From assembly GCA_031216915.1 (NCBI GenBank), contig CM062290.1:163782453-163846452 (forward strand): 64,000 nucleotides of DNA, given 5' to 3'. Made by a program: the position numbers and the translations under genes. The notes under the pieces were generated by a model. It did not search any database and was not told the origin of the DNA. It saw only the letters and a list, made by a program, of their open reading frames with translations. Position 1 is the first letter of the stretch. Each line of letters opens with the position of its first letter. Shown here one piece after another: positions 21,213 through 31,372 of the stretch. Origin of the DNA: Pictodentalium vernedei. Taxonomy: Eukaryota; Mollusca; Scaphopoda; Dentaliida; Dentaliidae.

Positions 21213-21452
21213 CATTGCAGAGAATATCAAAATTTATTATTTTAATTACTATTTTTTTTAATTTTTCCAAAAAATTTCAACAAAACCATATCATGTGACC
21301 CCCTCATTGGAACGAGCTCATATGAGCTCGTTCCAATGAGGAGTCACATGATATGGTTTTGTTGAAATTTTTTGAAAAATTAATTTTTTTCAACGGCTCA
21401 ATTTGCAGATTACGTGGGCCGATGCGGGTGATTAGTTAGGTAAAGGATTAAT
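21213..21452. mobile_element. palindromic TTAA-type element, family B
   Basis: Arms 'aacaaaaccatatcatgtga' and the inverse 'tcacatgatatggttttgtt', centre 'cattggaacgagctcatatg' then 'agctcgttccaatgag'. Right end 'gttaggtaaagga'. The left terminus is degraded. Non-coding. Confidence 0.85.
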
Positions 21453-21529
21453 GCCAGGGTGGAATTCCTAAAGTGAGCAGTATAGCCAATAATCAAGTGG
21501 CTATACTTCATACCTGTATAATTCATACC

Positions 21530-21609
21530 TGTGTTGAGGTCATGTTAAATAAATAACTTCAAGATATCCAATTGAAGTTATTTATTTAACATGACCTCAA
21601 CACAGGTAT
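21530..21609. repeat. hairpin at the tandem-duplication junction
   Basis: About 32-bp arms: 'acctgtgttgaggtcatg' continuing to 'aaataacttcaa' on the left, and the exact inverse complement on the right, around a short spacer 'gatatccaa'. The right arm runs directly into the second SINE-head copy. Confidence 0.9.
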
Positions 21610-21730
21610 GGGGGTGAAATGTCTTGCCCAAGGACACCATGCAGTTGCCGCAGGTGGGATTCGAACCGAGGGCCTCTCGGCCTGCAGCCTCCACCTCTAC
21701 CAACTGAGCCACCGCGCCCCCAGATATGGT
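21604..21730 (-). mobile_element. SINE head fragment (second copy in the duplication)
   Basis: Same A box and B box region as the SINE at 20680-21090, but lacking body and tail; it begins inside 'gggggtgaaatgtcttgccc'. A by-product of the tandem duplication, not a separate insertion. Confidence 0.85.
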
Positions 21731-21849
21731 CTTTGGTTTGGTGTTTGGAAGTTAGATGCAATCAACAGGGTTATTCAATTAATGACAGGATTATTCAATT
21801 AAAATGCCTTTTTAACTGCTGTAAACAAATTCAGTTTTACTACCTGGTC

Positions 21850-22065
21850 ATTGCAGAGAATATCAAAATTTATTATTTTAATTACTATTTTTTTTAATTT
21901 TTCCAAAAAATTTCAACAAAACCATATCATGTGACCCCCTCATTGGAACGAGCTCATATGAGCTCGTTCCAATGAGGAGTCACATGATATGGTTTTGTTG
22001 AAATATTTTGAAAAATTAATTTTTTTCAACGGCTCAATTTGCAGATTAGTTAGGTAAAGGGTTAA
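21850..22065. mobile_element. palindromic TTAA-type element, family B (duplicated copy)
   Basis: Near-identical to 21213-21452, but its right end keeps 'gttaggtaaagggttaa' with the TTAA at 22062-22065. Confidence 0.85.
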
Positions 22066-22190
22066 TGCCAGGGTGGAATTCCTAAAGTGAGCAGTATAGC
22101 CAATAAACAAGTGGCTATACTTCATACCTGTATAATTCATACCTGTGTCGAGGTTATGTTAAATAAATAACTTCAAGATATCCAATTAAG

Positions 22191-22764
22191 TGGGATGTAC
22201 TGTATCGGTCAACATACCTTTCACTGCAAGAAATATTTCCCATTTTTCATTACCAGTGACATGTGGTGTACACATTGGTGTTGCATGTGTGGGGTGGGGG
22301 CATGTTACATCTCATATTGTTTCAAATGTAACATCTGTTTAAATTGCCTCATGTTTTAGTTGTCAGAATGACAAACTAGTATATGAGTTACATGTAATTT
22401 GAAATAGCATGTGCACCATGCTGCATAAATTCTGTTTTTACATGCAAAGCTTTACCATGGAATACATCTAAATTTCAGTTGGGATCCTTGGTTAACAACC
22501 AGGAATCTGATTTACCAAGAGGTCTTGCATACCTGAATGATTTGTTGGCCTTGCCAATTCCATATAAGCAATTCACATCAATTTTGTGCCCTGCCATTAA
22601 GATCAACGTTTGCACACGAAAAGCTGAATAATTTACAATAGACTCTGTATTACAATATGGTCAGAACAGCAAGCTTTACTCTTTACCTAACATTACATCC
22701 AAAACCTGCCAGAACTATTCACAAAAATCGCCATTCAGATAGTGTTTCCCAAAAGGAGCTTAAG
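22191..22764. other. unannotated stretch with a family A remnant
   Basis: No gene. 22677-22735 resembles a family A left arm ('actctttacctaac', 'ctattcacaaaaatcgcc') without the hairpin. Confidence 0.4.
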
Positions 22765-23596
22765 TCATCATTTTCCATCCGTTGTCTATCTGCCATCCGA
22801 CCGTCTGGCATTCGTCAACTTTACATTATCCACTTCTCCTCAGAAACTACTGGATGGAAATTGAATCAAATTTTATATGCATGTTCCTTATCAAATTGTC
22901 AATTTAATTTTGTTCAAATAATATTGACATTCCCACAGAGGGCACCAGAAGAGGAATAAACCAGAATCTTTGTTTAAATTAAAAATATCTTCTTCAGAAC
23001 CACCAGTCAGAATCTTTTGATAATTGGTATTTAGCATCCTTAAGGTGACCAGATTCAGGTGTGTTTGGGGTAGACACATTCCAGTTTATCCAAATCATGG
23101 CCCTGAATTCATATTTGGATTTCCATAGGGAGCCCAAAGTTTAACTTAGTGCAATATGAGGAATATTCTTCAAAGATCTTCGATATCTGGTAAATAACAT
23201 TCTATGCCTCCTAAAGTAAAGCTTTTTCAAGGCATTAGGTTTGACTTAATGCCATATGCTCCCCACCCCATACCGCACTGTGTCCTACCTTCTCCATCAC
23301 CTCTTCCTTAGAACTTTTGGATGAAAAATTCTCTGCAGAAAATCAATTAAATCCCCTCAAACTCACTTTAAAGTTGAGAAAAATCACCCAATGGACCCTA
23401 CATGCCAGTTCCCCTCCCCCTCCCCCTCCCCTTAATTAAAGTTTGAGGTCCTGGAAAAAAAGGCCTGTTATTTAGCATTACTAGAATTCTGTTTAAATCA
23501 TCTGATGTGGACAGCAGTGTTATAACAAAATACATTACTTCATTCTTTTGTAGTAATAACTAGTCATAGGTGCTGAATATGACCTTAAATCCATCT
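22765..23596. repeat. dispersed repeat, family H, copy 1
   Basis: Shares with 29755-30272 the start 'tccgt' plus 'aactactggat', 'gcatgttccttatca', and the end 'taggtgctgaatatgacctt' (here up to 23596). Both copies run straight into a TTAACCC hairpin element. Non-coding; probably a non-autonomous DNA element. Confidence 0.65.
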
Positions 23597-23818
23597 TTAA
23601 CCCCCTTAACACTGAGGTCAAAATATTAAAACTTTAATCTGTAAATTTTCCCATAATGCAACTAGGAATTTAACCAATTCAATCTTGTTTGACAGAGCAC
23701 TGTGAGCTCTGTTAAACAAGATTAAATTGGTTAAATTCCTAGTCGCATTATGGGAAAAATATGATGCTTGAAGTTTTGGCATTTTGACATCAGAGTGCAT
23801 GGGGTTAACCGTTAAGCA
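23597..23818. mobile_element. palindromic TTAA-type element, family C
   Basis: Termini 'ttaacccccttaac' and 'catggggttaa' with matching subterminal 'gaggtcaaaat'/'attttgacatc'. Central long hairpin: 'cccataatgcaactaggaat' and 'ccaattcaatcttgtttgac' return inverted around 'agagcactgtgagctct'. Related half-copies lie near 47430-47490 and 48050-48140. Confidence 0.85.
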
Positions 23819-24101
23819 ACTGTCTCATGTTTGCAATTAAAGTCACTTGAAGCTTCTTGGTTTTTGTTCCAATGAGGTGTCATAAGCTATGTTCTTGAGA
23901 CAAAAAATAATGTTCATGACATGTTTTTTTGCAAGTGTCATCTGCTGTTCACGTTGAGTAGCATGTTCATATACATTCTAAATGCAAATATGAAGCTCTG
24001 GTTAGTGGAAAATGAGGCTATTTTTTATAGAGCTACAGAATAATATTAATATTTAAGGTTGGCAGCCAAACTTTGGGCCAGTCACGTGATGAAAAATGCT
24101 C

Positions 24102-24336
24102 TTAACCATTTACCAAATACACAGGGAATCAAAATTTATTATTTTTCAACTTTTTCAAAAAATTTCGAGGAATCATATCATGTGCACCTCTTTGCAATGA
24201 ACTCGATGAGATCATTCCAATAAGGCAGTCACATGATAATGTTTTTTTTAAAATATTTTTAAAAATATTCTTTCTTCAACTGCTCAGTTTATTAATTATG
24301 TGGGCAGATGTGGTTGATTCAATAATTAAGGAGTAA
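24102..24336. mobile_element. palindromic TTAA-type element, family B, degraded
   Basis: Starts 'ttaaccatttaccaaatac'; left arm 'aatcatatcatgtg', centre 'gatgagatcattcca', right arm 'cacatgataatg'. Several mismatches, so an older copy. Confidence 0.75.
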
Positions 24337-24660
24337 ATTTCCATTTTACCTAAGATTACAACAATTACAAAAGTGCAATGCATTTTGAAAGCAAAGTTGT
24401 CTAATTGGTAATGTCAATATAACATTTCATTGTTGGTTATGTTGATGCTCTTAAATAAATATTGGATATTAAACTAATAAATCATCAAAACTATTCATAA
24501 GAAATTGTTTTTCATTTCTTCCCATCCACCCAAGACCCCCCCCCCCCCCCCTCTCTCTCTTTGCTCTCTCTCCCCCTTTTGCAGGGTTTAATCCAGGACC
24601 TCTGAGTTGCCAAGTCTATGTCCCATTCCATTGCAAAATAGACACTAAAATTCCCAATTG
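24337..24660. other. unannotated stretch with poly-C tract
   Basis: No gene. A run of about 16 C (24536-24551) is followed by a CT-rich segment. Confidence 0.4.
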
Positions 24661-24668
24661 GACTGACC

Positions 24669-25389
24669 CAGTGGCGGCGCCAGAGTTACAAAAGTGAAGG
24701 GGTACAGTTGGGGATTGTGCAGCGCCGAGCTGGGTGGGTTTCGGGTGGGGGGGTCCTCTCCCTAAGTTGAGAAATTTTTTTAACTGTTTTGCAACAAAAT
24801 TATGCGAATATGGATATCATTGGAACCGGCTGAACAAGCCGGTTCCAATGATATTCATATTTGCATGATTTCATGGAGTTATACCTTTGAGAATGTTTCT
24901 AAAATATTAAATCACATTTATTTTTTAAAACTGCTGTAGGCTGAATTCCAAACGGATGCCTTGCACGCGCTCGGTTCTAGCATTCGTCGAATACTCTTAA
25001 GCACTATGTTTCAGTCCGTTTAAACGTGGCATGCCTTGTTGCATTTTGGACCCTCGACTCTTGTTTGTTGTTTGCAGCTAGCGTGTGTGTGGGGGGACGG
25101 GGGGGGGGGGGGGGGCACCCATAACTTCAAAACTTCTCTGATTTAGTGCACTTGGGAATATGGGATTAGCATACCGACCATTACATCGCAACGTTCACTA
25201 CAACAAAAATTAAAATGATAGTATTTTACTACGCTTGGCGAAAAATGTGGAGGGGTAAGTAGTCTTTGTAAGACTGTTAACCCGGGGCCCTCCTGGCCCT
25301 CACGTGAGGGCCAGGAGGGCCCCGGGTCACAGTCTTACAAAGACTAAGGGGTAAGTACCCCCACATACCCCTCCATGGCGCCGCCACTG
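24669..25389. mobile_element. non-autonomous hAT element, 721 bp, 8-bp target duplication
   Basis: Termini cagtggcggcgccag and tggcgccgccactg are inverted repeats. The 8-bp sequence gactgacc flanks both sides (24661-24668 and 25390-25397), the hAT signature. Internal features: a hairpin at about 24811-24870 ('tcattggaaccggct' inverted), a G17 tract at 25099-25115 and an inserted 86-bp palindrome (25261-25346). No transposase. Confidence 0.93.
25261..25346. mobile_element. 86-bp near-perfect palindrome with 10-bp direct flanks
   Basis: Arms of about 43 bp ('agtctttgtaagactg', then 'ggggccctcctggccctcac') with no spacer. The flanking host sequence aggggtaagt is present on both sides (25251-25260 and 25347-25356), a 10-bp target duplication. 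It is an insertion inside the hAT element. A 9-10-bp duplication would fit a Mutator-like mechanism, but no transposase supports that. Confidence 0.8.
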
Positions 25390-25397
25390 GACTGACC

Positions 25398-25781
25398 ATG
25401 ATTACCCCGACCTACCATCTGCATGTACCAGTAACTAGCAATTAAGTCCAATCCAATCCAATCAGAATTCACGCCCACGACAAGAACATATCACATGAAA
25501 ACAGAGTTGTATGTACGTTTTCGAGATTTGGGATCAGTGTCATTGTCTGTGATGTCCATGAAGATAGATTTGCTTATTAAGTTCTCAGAGGATGCCGGGA
25601 CACGTTATTGCGTTGGGTGGGTAATTCTATAATATACTTGTGCATAGAATATGTCAGTCTGTCTGTCTTTGCCTCTGTTCATCACATATCTGATTATATC
25701 CTAATTTTTAAACAGAACGAACAAATTGATTTTGTCTGACTATTCTAATCCTGTTAGTGAAACTCTCCCATGATGGAAGAT
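25398..25781. other. unannotated stretch
   Basis: No gene, RNA gene or repeat boundary recognised. Confidence 0.4.
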
Positions 25782-26045
25782 TAACTGATAGAGTGCTGGA
25801 AGCCCAAATACGGAAGCCCATATTTGGGCTTTGTTCTGAAGTGTGGGTGCCACAACTTACAACGCCATAATCTGCAGAATGTGCTTCACAGTACCTTCAA
25901 AGTGCAATTATTAAGTCTGTGTGGGTTCGCCTTGTCAACATTTATGGGGGAGTGCCTTAAGGCACTCTCCCTTAAATTATAACAAGGAAAAGACAAGTTT
26001 GCAAATATTGACGACCAAAAGTAATTCAGCACTCTACCAGTTGGA
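25782..26045. mobile_element. palindromic TTAA-type element, family E, copy 1
   Basis: Termini 'taactgatagagtgctg' and 'cagcactctaccagttg'. The central hairpin is gggagtgccttaaggcactc with flanking arms. Also holds the paired motif 'cccatatttgggctt'. The better-preserved copy at 48961-49210 defines its target site as TTAA. Confidence 0.8.
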
Positions 26046-26306
26046 GGACAAGTGTAGGAGCATTGCACACGATATGCAGGTGTTCATATATAATGTATAC
26101 AATATATCAAAAATCAGTCTGCATTTGAAGTCAAGGTAAGAATTTTAATAGCGTCATTGCTTTAACCTCTACAGTAACTCCTTACATCATCTGAAGGTGG
26201 AACGGATTGGAATTCTCATGCATTATGACATTTTCGTCGCTACCATTTGCGACACTGCCATTTCACCTATGACTTTTAATGAGGGGGTCATAAGTTCTGT
26301 TTTGAT
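26046..26306. other. unannotated stretch
   Basis: Short spacer with no supported feature. Confidence 0.4.
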
Positions 26307-26553
26307 TTAACCCTTTACCCAGCGTAAAGGCCCAAACTGGCCAGCTCTGTTCACAAAAATCGCCAATTAATTTTCATAATTTTTTCATTTTTTGTCTCAA
26401 AACATAGGTTATGACCCCTCTTTGGAACGAGCTCGTCGGGATCGTTCCAATGAGGGGTCATAACCTATTTTTTTGAGGCAAAAAAATGAAAAAAAAAATA
26501 GTTATTCAAGAATTTTGTTTGCAAGTGTCGTCTGCTTTTCGTGCGAGGTAAAT
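26307..26553. mobile_element. palindromic TTAA-type element, family A
   Basis: Begins ttaaccctttacccagcg; left arm 'ctgttcacaaaaatcgcc'. Hairpin 'ataggttatgacccctc', 'tttggaacgagctcg', then the inverse 'gttccaatgaggggtc'. Note that the two hairpin arms differ (tttgg against attgg). The right end is degraded (gtgcgaggtaa). Confidence 0.85.
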
Positions 26554-26554
26554 A

Positions 26555-26815
26555 TTATTTATTTATTTATTGGTGTTTAAGGTCACATACTTGTGCACAA
26601 TGACTAATCATGACGTGACAGTTTTACGGGTGGAGGAAGCCGGAGTACCCGGAGAGAACTACCGAGCATCGACGAGCAACTGTCAGCTCCTCAACATTCT
26701 AACTGTTCAAGCTCCACTCATGCAGGGTTACAGCGGTTTAAGACATGTGCACCATCGACGCGCAGTACGCCTTAGTACACGGCGTCATCGTGCCCCCATG
26801 TAGGCAACCGGGATA
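26555..26815 (-). mobile_element. tRNA-derived SINE, 5'-truncated
   Basis: Minus-strand body and tail of the same SINE as 20680-21090 ('acttgtgcacaatgac', 'gtacccggagagaac', 'gtacgccttagtacac'). The tRNA head is missing: it stops near 26815 after 'gtaggcaaccggga'. Inserted next to the family A element's damaged right end. Confidence 0.85.
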
Positions 26816-27573
26816 TTTATTTTCCTACGTGCTTCATATATTAAAAACATATATACAGGCATTAATTAGTATGCCTCAAATATTTTCAACGGCGCTTTCG
26901 GACATGATCGACAGTGCCGTATAGACTTGTGAAACAGCCATCTCTGCACTGAGTCACAGGCGCTCCCCGAAAAATCAGAACTTAACATATTCAATAAAAT
27001 ATATATTGCACTATCTATACTGTGTTCTTTTAATGTTGATAGTATAATATATATTTTAGCGTCTGGTATAGGTTAAATTCCGGTGATACGACTAGTGCCT
27101 GTGCATTAACTGGCGGTTCCAAAAAATCCAACCAGCGTCAACCTCATCTTCACGCGAAGCTCGTTCCAAAGAGAGTTTATAACGATTCTTAAAAAAGAGA
27201 AGTCTTTTTAGTGAAGAAAAAAAAATCGCATGTGTCGTTTGTTAGTCGTATTGGCATTGACGTCGTCAGAATTTTTGTTGGGGAATGGGATCAACTCAGT
27301 AGGAAGGTATAAAATATGCTTGGTAGGCGTGTACTAAAACGGAACTAAAAGTGGAGTCAAATGAAGCCCCATGGTGACAATTGGTGGTATATCTTGGCTT
27401 ACAATGGATGACTTAATAAACGCACCATTCACGACAATTTCAAGTGTTCAAGTGTGTCAATGCAAATTATAATTCTGAAATACAGCCGTTACTCTGTTGG
27501 TTATCACCCAGATTTTTTTTAAAAACCTAAACTGCCATTCGTGCATTCTAATGACACATTTCCCGTCCGGGAC
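26816..27573. other. unannotated stretch
   Basis: No gene recognised. A remnant resembling a family A half ('cgaagctcgttccaaagag') occurs near 27155-27175. Confidence 0.35.
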
Positions 27574-27892
27574 GACCCGCTTTGTGTCCTTGGGCAATGC
27601 ACTTTATCCCGGTTGCCTACAGGAGGGCAAGATGACACCGTGTACTAAGACGCACTGCACGTCGATGGTGCACATGTCTTCAACAACTGTAACCCTGCTT
27701 GAGCGGAGCTTGAACAGAGTTAGAATATTGAGGAGCTGACAGTTGCTCGTCGATGCTCGGTGGTTCTCTCCGGGTACTCCGGTTTCCTCCACCCGTAAAA
27801 CTGTCACGGTCACGATTAGCCATTGTGCATAAGTATGTGACCTTAAATACCAATAAATAATTAAATAAATAAATAAATAAATAAATAATAAT
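27574..27892 (+). mobile_element. tRNA-derived SINE, 5'-truncated
   Basis: Plus-strand body ('gtgtccttgggcaatgcac', 'gcactgcacgtcgatggtgc', 'ggttctctccgggtactc') and tail ('attagccattgtgcataag', then repeated aata units). The head with its A and B boxes is absent. Confidence 0.88.
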
Positions 27893-28065
27893 GACACATT
27901 TATTATACCCATGTTAGAAAATCCTATATCCAACAATACGTAGTTGTTTAAACAGTATAACTCTCCTAAGATTTATATCATAATGACTGTATTGGGGGAT
28001 AACCCCCCCCCCCTCCCCCCGGTTTTATCAAGGCGTGGTACGTAAGATTTGAAATGTATTTTTAC

Positions 28066-28264
28066 CTGCAGCATCCAGTATCTCCTTATCGATGTCATCA
28101 GTTAACATGCACAACATGCCATCTATTCCTGGAACGTTCTTTAAAAGCTCCTCCCTTGGAATTACCTCGTCACTATCCCAAAATTTTATATCACATTCTG
28201 CCTTGAGAATTTCTAGCCCCGGTTCAGGAATTCTTCTCGTAATATACACTTTATGGCGCGGCAT
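28066..28264 (-). CDS. GRHPR: first coding exon of a second GRHPR-like gene
   Basis: Codes for 66 residues plus one base of the next codon. It starts MPRHKVYITRRIPEPGLEIL and ends LDDAAG-equivalent (ILDAAG) at a GTAAAA donor (28065-28060). The start ATG has A at -3. By hand count 43 of 67 residues are identical to the first exon at 63117-63315, with the same donor position and phase 1. This is the N-terminal part of the catalytic domain of a D-2-hydroxyacid dehydrogenase. No matching exon 2 or 3 is seen between here and position 1, so the rest lies beyond the window or has been lost. Whether it is a functional paralogue or a partial duplicate cannot be decided here. Confidence 0.85.
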
Positions 28265-28650
28265 ACTGTAATTTCACGTGCGTTAAAAAGTGCAATGCAG
28301 TGACCGTATCTATTAATAATATAACGATTTGCACATGTAAATGCCCAGCAGTCGAAACCCAATAAATTGATCGCGTGTTAATGAAAGATCGTTGGGAGAA
28401 ATTGTGGTAGAGTCCGGCCTTCACATTGCGATAACCTACAAAGGTTTATATCTCAACTTTATGTTTTGATGTGTAAGTGAATATAACACTGGATGTGCAC
28501 TGACATGTATATTCCGTTAATGGTGGCATTATTTCAATTGTTCCACCATGCCTACATACACGCCGTAATGTATCTGTATGCTAGTATAATATGAGCGGGT
28601 AAAATATTCGTCTAGTGGATAAAAAGCATATCCACTAAAATTAAACGTTT
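28265..28650. other. upstream flank of the second GRHPR copy
   Basis: Expected promoter/5'UTR region on the minus strand. I find no clear TATA box or known regulatory motif. Confidence 0.35.
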
Positions 28651-28658
28651 ACCCTTTC

Positions 28659-29053
28659 CAGTGGCGTAGCCGGGAGCACATCCCCCTCCCCCCCCCCAAT
28701 TTCAGTCATGTCCCCCATGTACACCCATATAGGGAACATCGGGGAATATATTTTAATATCTAGCAATTTGCTTGATTCTGAGTCCGTTTGTGTACATAAT
28801 TTATATGTTTATGGGCACAAACGGACTCGGAGTGGTTTTTTTTTTCTCTCGAATTTCAAAATTTTTCCTGTGGGAAGGCTCCCGGACCTCCCTCCAGTTA
28901 GAGGGTGATACTCCCTCTTGTGCTTGCCCACATCTTGCTGCTGCAGGGCTCGAATGATGCAGCGAATCATTTTCTGTATGCTCTCCAAGATATTACTCTT
29001 GCCCCCCCCCCCCCCCCCCCCCCCGCAACTTTGATATCCTGGCTACGCGCCTG
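28659..29053. mobile_element. non-autonomous hAT element, 395 bp, 8-bp target duplication
   Basis: Left end cagtggcgtagccggga and right end tcctggctacgcgcctg are inverted with a few mismatches. The 8-bp sequence accctttc is duplicated at 28651-28658 and 29054-29061. Inside are a hairpin ('gagtccgtttgtg' and 'cacaaacggactc', about 28778-28832) and a C23 tract (29002-29024). No coding capacity. Confidence 0.92.
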
Positions 29054-29061
29054 ACCCTTTC

Positions 29062-29754
29062 CGAGCTGATTTGTCTATTGAAAGAAAAGTCTTCCCGCAA
29101 ATGTTTTGTCAAGGTATGGAATCACTTCATGCACTTTGCTTGAGGCAAAAGCTCACACCCGTGAAGCCTATAACCCCAAATTTGTTAATAAGGATAACAT
29201 ATTCCGATACTGGATAATCCACAGGCCTCGTGGGTGATGGACGAATTATTTTGATTGGATTACAATCGACCAGGATTTCATTCACGCTTCTGGCATACAT
29301 GCATGTAGGGATCTAAAAATATCGCACTTACTGGTATCGCTTTCATCGAAATCAGGTTTTAAACTGGACATCTGAACTCAGAAGTGAGTGGACTGCAATA
29401 ATGTCAAGGTTTCTGGCGAAGCGCGAATGCCGAAAACATAGGTTATGAACCTTCAATTAGAATTTGAAACAATCTCAATAACGGGTCGTAATTTATGTTT
29501 TTGAGTCCAAAATTAAAGAAAATTTGAATGGCGATTTTTTGCGGGGGGGGGGGGGGGGGGGTGGGTTTGGCCTGCCCCGACAATGATGTATTGAGTACCG
29601 ATTGATTAAATATTCAAACTACATCATCAAGGCATGCCCTGGTGATATAGGTGAAACATTCTAAATTGGGATTCGAGTTTGTGGACAAATACATACAGTA
29701 GTTATGACGTACGGGCAAAGCTCAAGGGGGGGGGGGGGGGGGGGGGGGTTCTGA
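29062..29754. other. unannotated stretch with two poly-G tracts
   Basis: No gene. A degraded family A arm ('acataggttatgaacc', 'gaatggcgatttttt') lies at about 29438-29542, ending at a G19 tract (29543-29561). A second G tract of about 23 (29726-29748) precedes the family H repeat. Confidence 0.45.
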
Positions 29755-30272
29755 TCACTTTCCGTCCTTCGTCCGTCCGTCGTCCATGTAAACTTTATAT
29801 TTTCAACGTCTTCTGAAGAACTACTGGATCAAATTGAACCAGATTTGATACGCATGTTCCTTATCATATGAGGTGATTTTATTTTTGCTTCAAAATGAGT
29901 TTTGAAGAAATTCTTATGATTAATGGTGTCCCACCTCTTTCCCCTTCCGGATCATTTGGGTGGAACATTTTGTGCACAAAACACATTTTAAAGGTAAAAC
30001 AAAATTCACCGAAAGGAAGCTACATCCAAGTTGCCACCCCTAACGTCCTCCCAATTAAAAGTATGACCCTGACACATCTGGACTTTGAACACCTCCTACC
30101 CTGGAAAGCAGATATTTAGAATTCCAGGACAGTGAAAAATGGCCCGTTCTTACGGGAAATCTCGGCATTTAAATCACCTGACACTGACAATAGAGTTATA
30201 CAAAATTACATAACTTAATTCTTCTGTGTTGTTATCTAACCATAGATGCTGAATATGACTTTCAGTCCGTCT
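29755..30272. repeat. dispersed repeat, family H, copy 2
   Basis: Begins with tccgtccgtcg-like units, then 'gaactactggatcaaattg' and 'cgcatgttccttatcat', and ends 'agatgctgaatatgacttt', colinear with 22765-23596. Directly abuts a family A element at 30273. Confidence 0.65.
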
Positions 30273-30467
30273 TTAACCCTTTACCTAACATGAAAAGCAG
30301 ACGACACTTTGTCTCAAAAACATAGGTTATAACCCCTCATTGGAACGAGCTCGACGAGGTCATAACCTATGTATTGAGGCAAAAAATAAAAAAATAATGA
30401 AAATTAACTGATGATATTTGAGAATAGCGCTGGCAGGTTTTGGCCCTTACGTTGGGTAAAGGGTTAA
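30273..30467. mobile_element. palindromic TTAA-type element, family A, inverted orientation
   Basis: TTAA at both ends (30273-30276, 30464-30467); left 'ccctttacctaacatg', right 'gttgggtaaaggg'. Hairpin centre 'cattggaacgagctcgacga' with part of one arm deleted. Confidence 0.85.
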
Positions 30468-30539
30468 GAATCTTTCTCAGGTGAGCGATTAAGGCCTCTT
30501 GTTTTTATTAGCACATACCGTACACCAGACTTCCCACTG

Positions 30540-30735
30540 GGAACCCTTGAAAATGTAGCAGTACTTGTTTACTGTGGTAAACAGGCTCTCATTTCTTGTA
30601 AAATAGGACCCGGTAACCAATACCTGGGAGTGGAAGTACTCTAAAATGGTATGACGACTGGCTGTGGACTTTGTTTTATATCCATGTTGCGGTCACGATT
30701 AGCCATTGTGCAGAAATATGTGACCTTATATAAAT
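30540..30735 (+). repeat. dispersed repeat, family I, with a SINE-like 3' tail
   Basis: 'actgtggtaaacaggctc', 'aaaataggacccggtaacca', 'actctaaaatgg', then the tail 'attagccattgtgcagaaa' and 'tatgtgacctta', which is the same tail as the tRNA SINEs. Related copies: 42116-42310 (inverted), 43755-43870, 57240-57370 (degraded) and 61890-62095. Confidence 0.7.
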
Positions 30736-31135
30736 TAAATGATACTCTAGATTGACTATGATGTGCCCCCAGTAGTCTTATTCGGCAACCACAGACCTGT
30801 ATTTGTAATTCCGTATATCTGACTGTGTGTGTATGACCAACTCTGCATGTGACATAAGGTCAGGTAGCAAATTTAGTAAGGAAGTACTACATGAAGCCAG
30901 AGCGAATCGATATCAAAGACTCCAGTTGAGACGAAAATGTCCCGACTGGAAAATACGTTGTGTGGAGGTCCTGTTTTACCAGCAAAACTAGAGTTTTTTT
31001 ACCACAGTAAACAAGAACATCTTCAGTTCCTGGCGTTCCCACTTTATTGGGGTTTCAACACTTTTAACAACCAGGACCACCGCAAATTACTCAACTGCAA
31101 CCACTCATATCCCATTGCATTTACTGTAACATTAA
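30736..31135. other. unannotated stretch
   Basis: No gene. 'ttaccacagtaaacaagaac' at about 30999-31018 is an inverted scrap of the family I repeat. Confidence 0.4.
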
Positions 31136-31291
31136 GGGAACGTGGTGGCTCAGTGGCAGTGGTTGCGTAAGGATTTTCCCGATAATGGGACCTGTGCTTC
31201 CCGACAGAGTTGCAAGGATGATCCCCGACAAGGGCAAATTAAAGGAAACAGGTGCCCCGACAGGCGGGCTAGACCTCCCCCAGAGGAAGTT

Positions 31292-31372
31292 TTACCCCCG
31301 AAAGCCCCCCCCCCCCCGCGGCGTCACCCTTACCCCCCGAAAGCCCCCCCCCCCCCCCCGCGGCGTCACCCT
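31292..31372. repeat. C-rich two-copy tandem repeat
   Basis: The unit 'cgaaagcc', a C run, then 'gcggcgtcaccctta' occurs twice about 40 bp apart, just upstream of the SINE head. The C runs are about 13-17 long. Confidence 0.8.

Larger units (their letters stand above)
20966..22190. repeat. tandem duplication, about 636-bp offset
   Basis: The segment from the SINE head through a family B element to 'cttcaagatatccaatt' (about 20966-21560) is repeated at about 21602-22190 with few differences; for example 'gcccccagatatgg' occurs at about 21080 and 21716. The second copy lacks about a dozen bases near 22045. The join contains a perfect hairpin (21530-21609). Confidence 0.9.
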
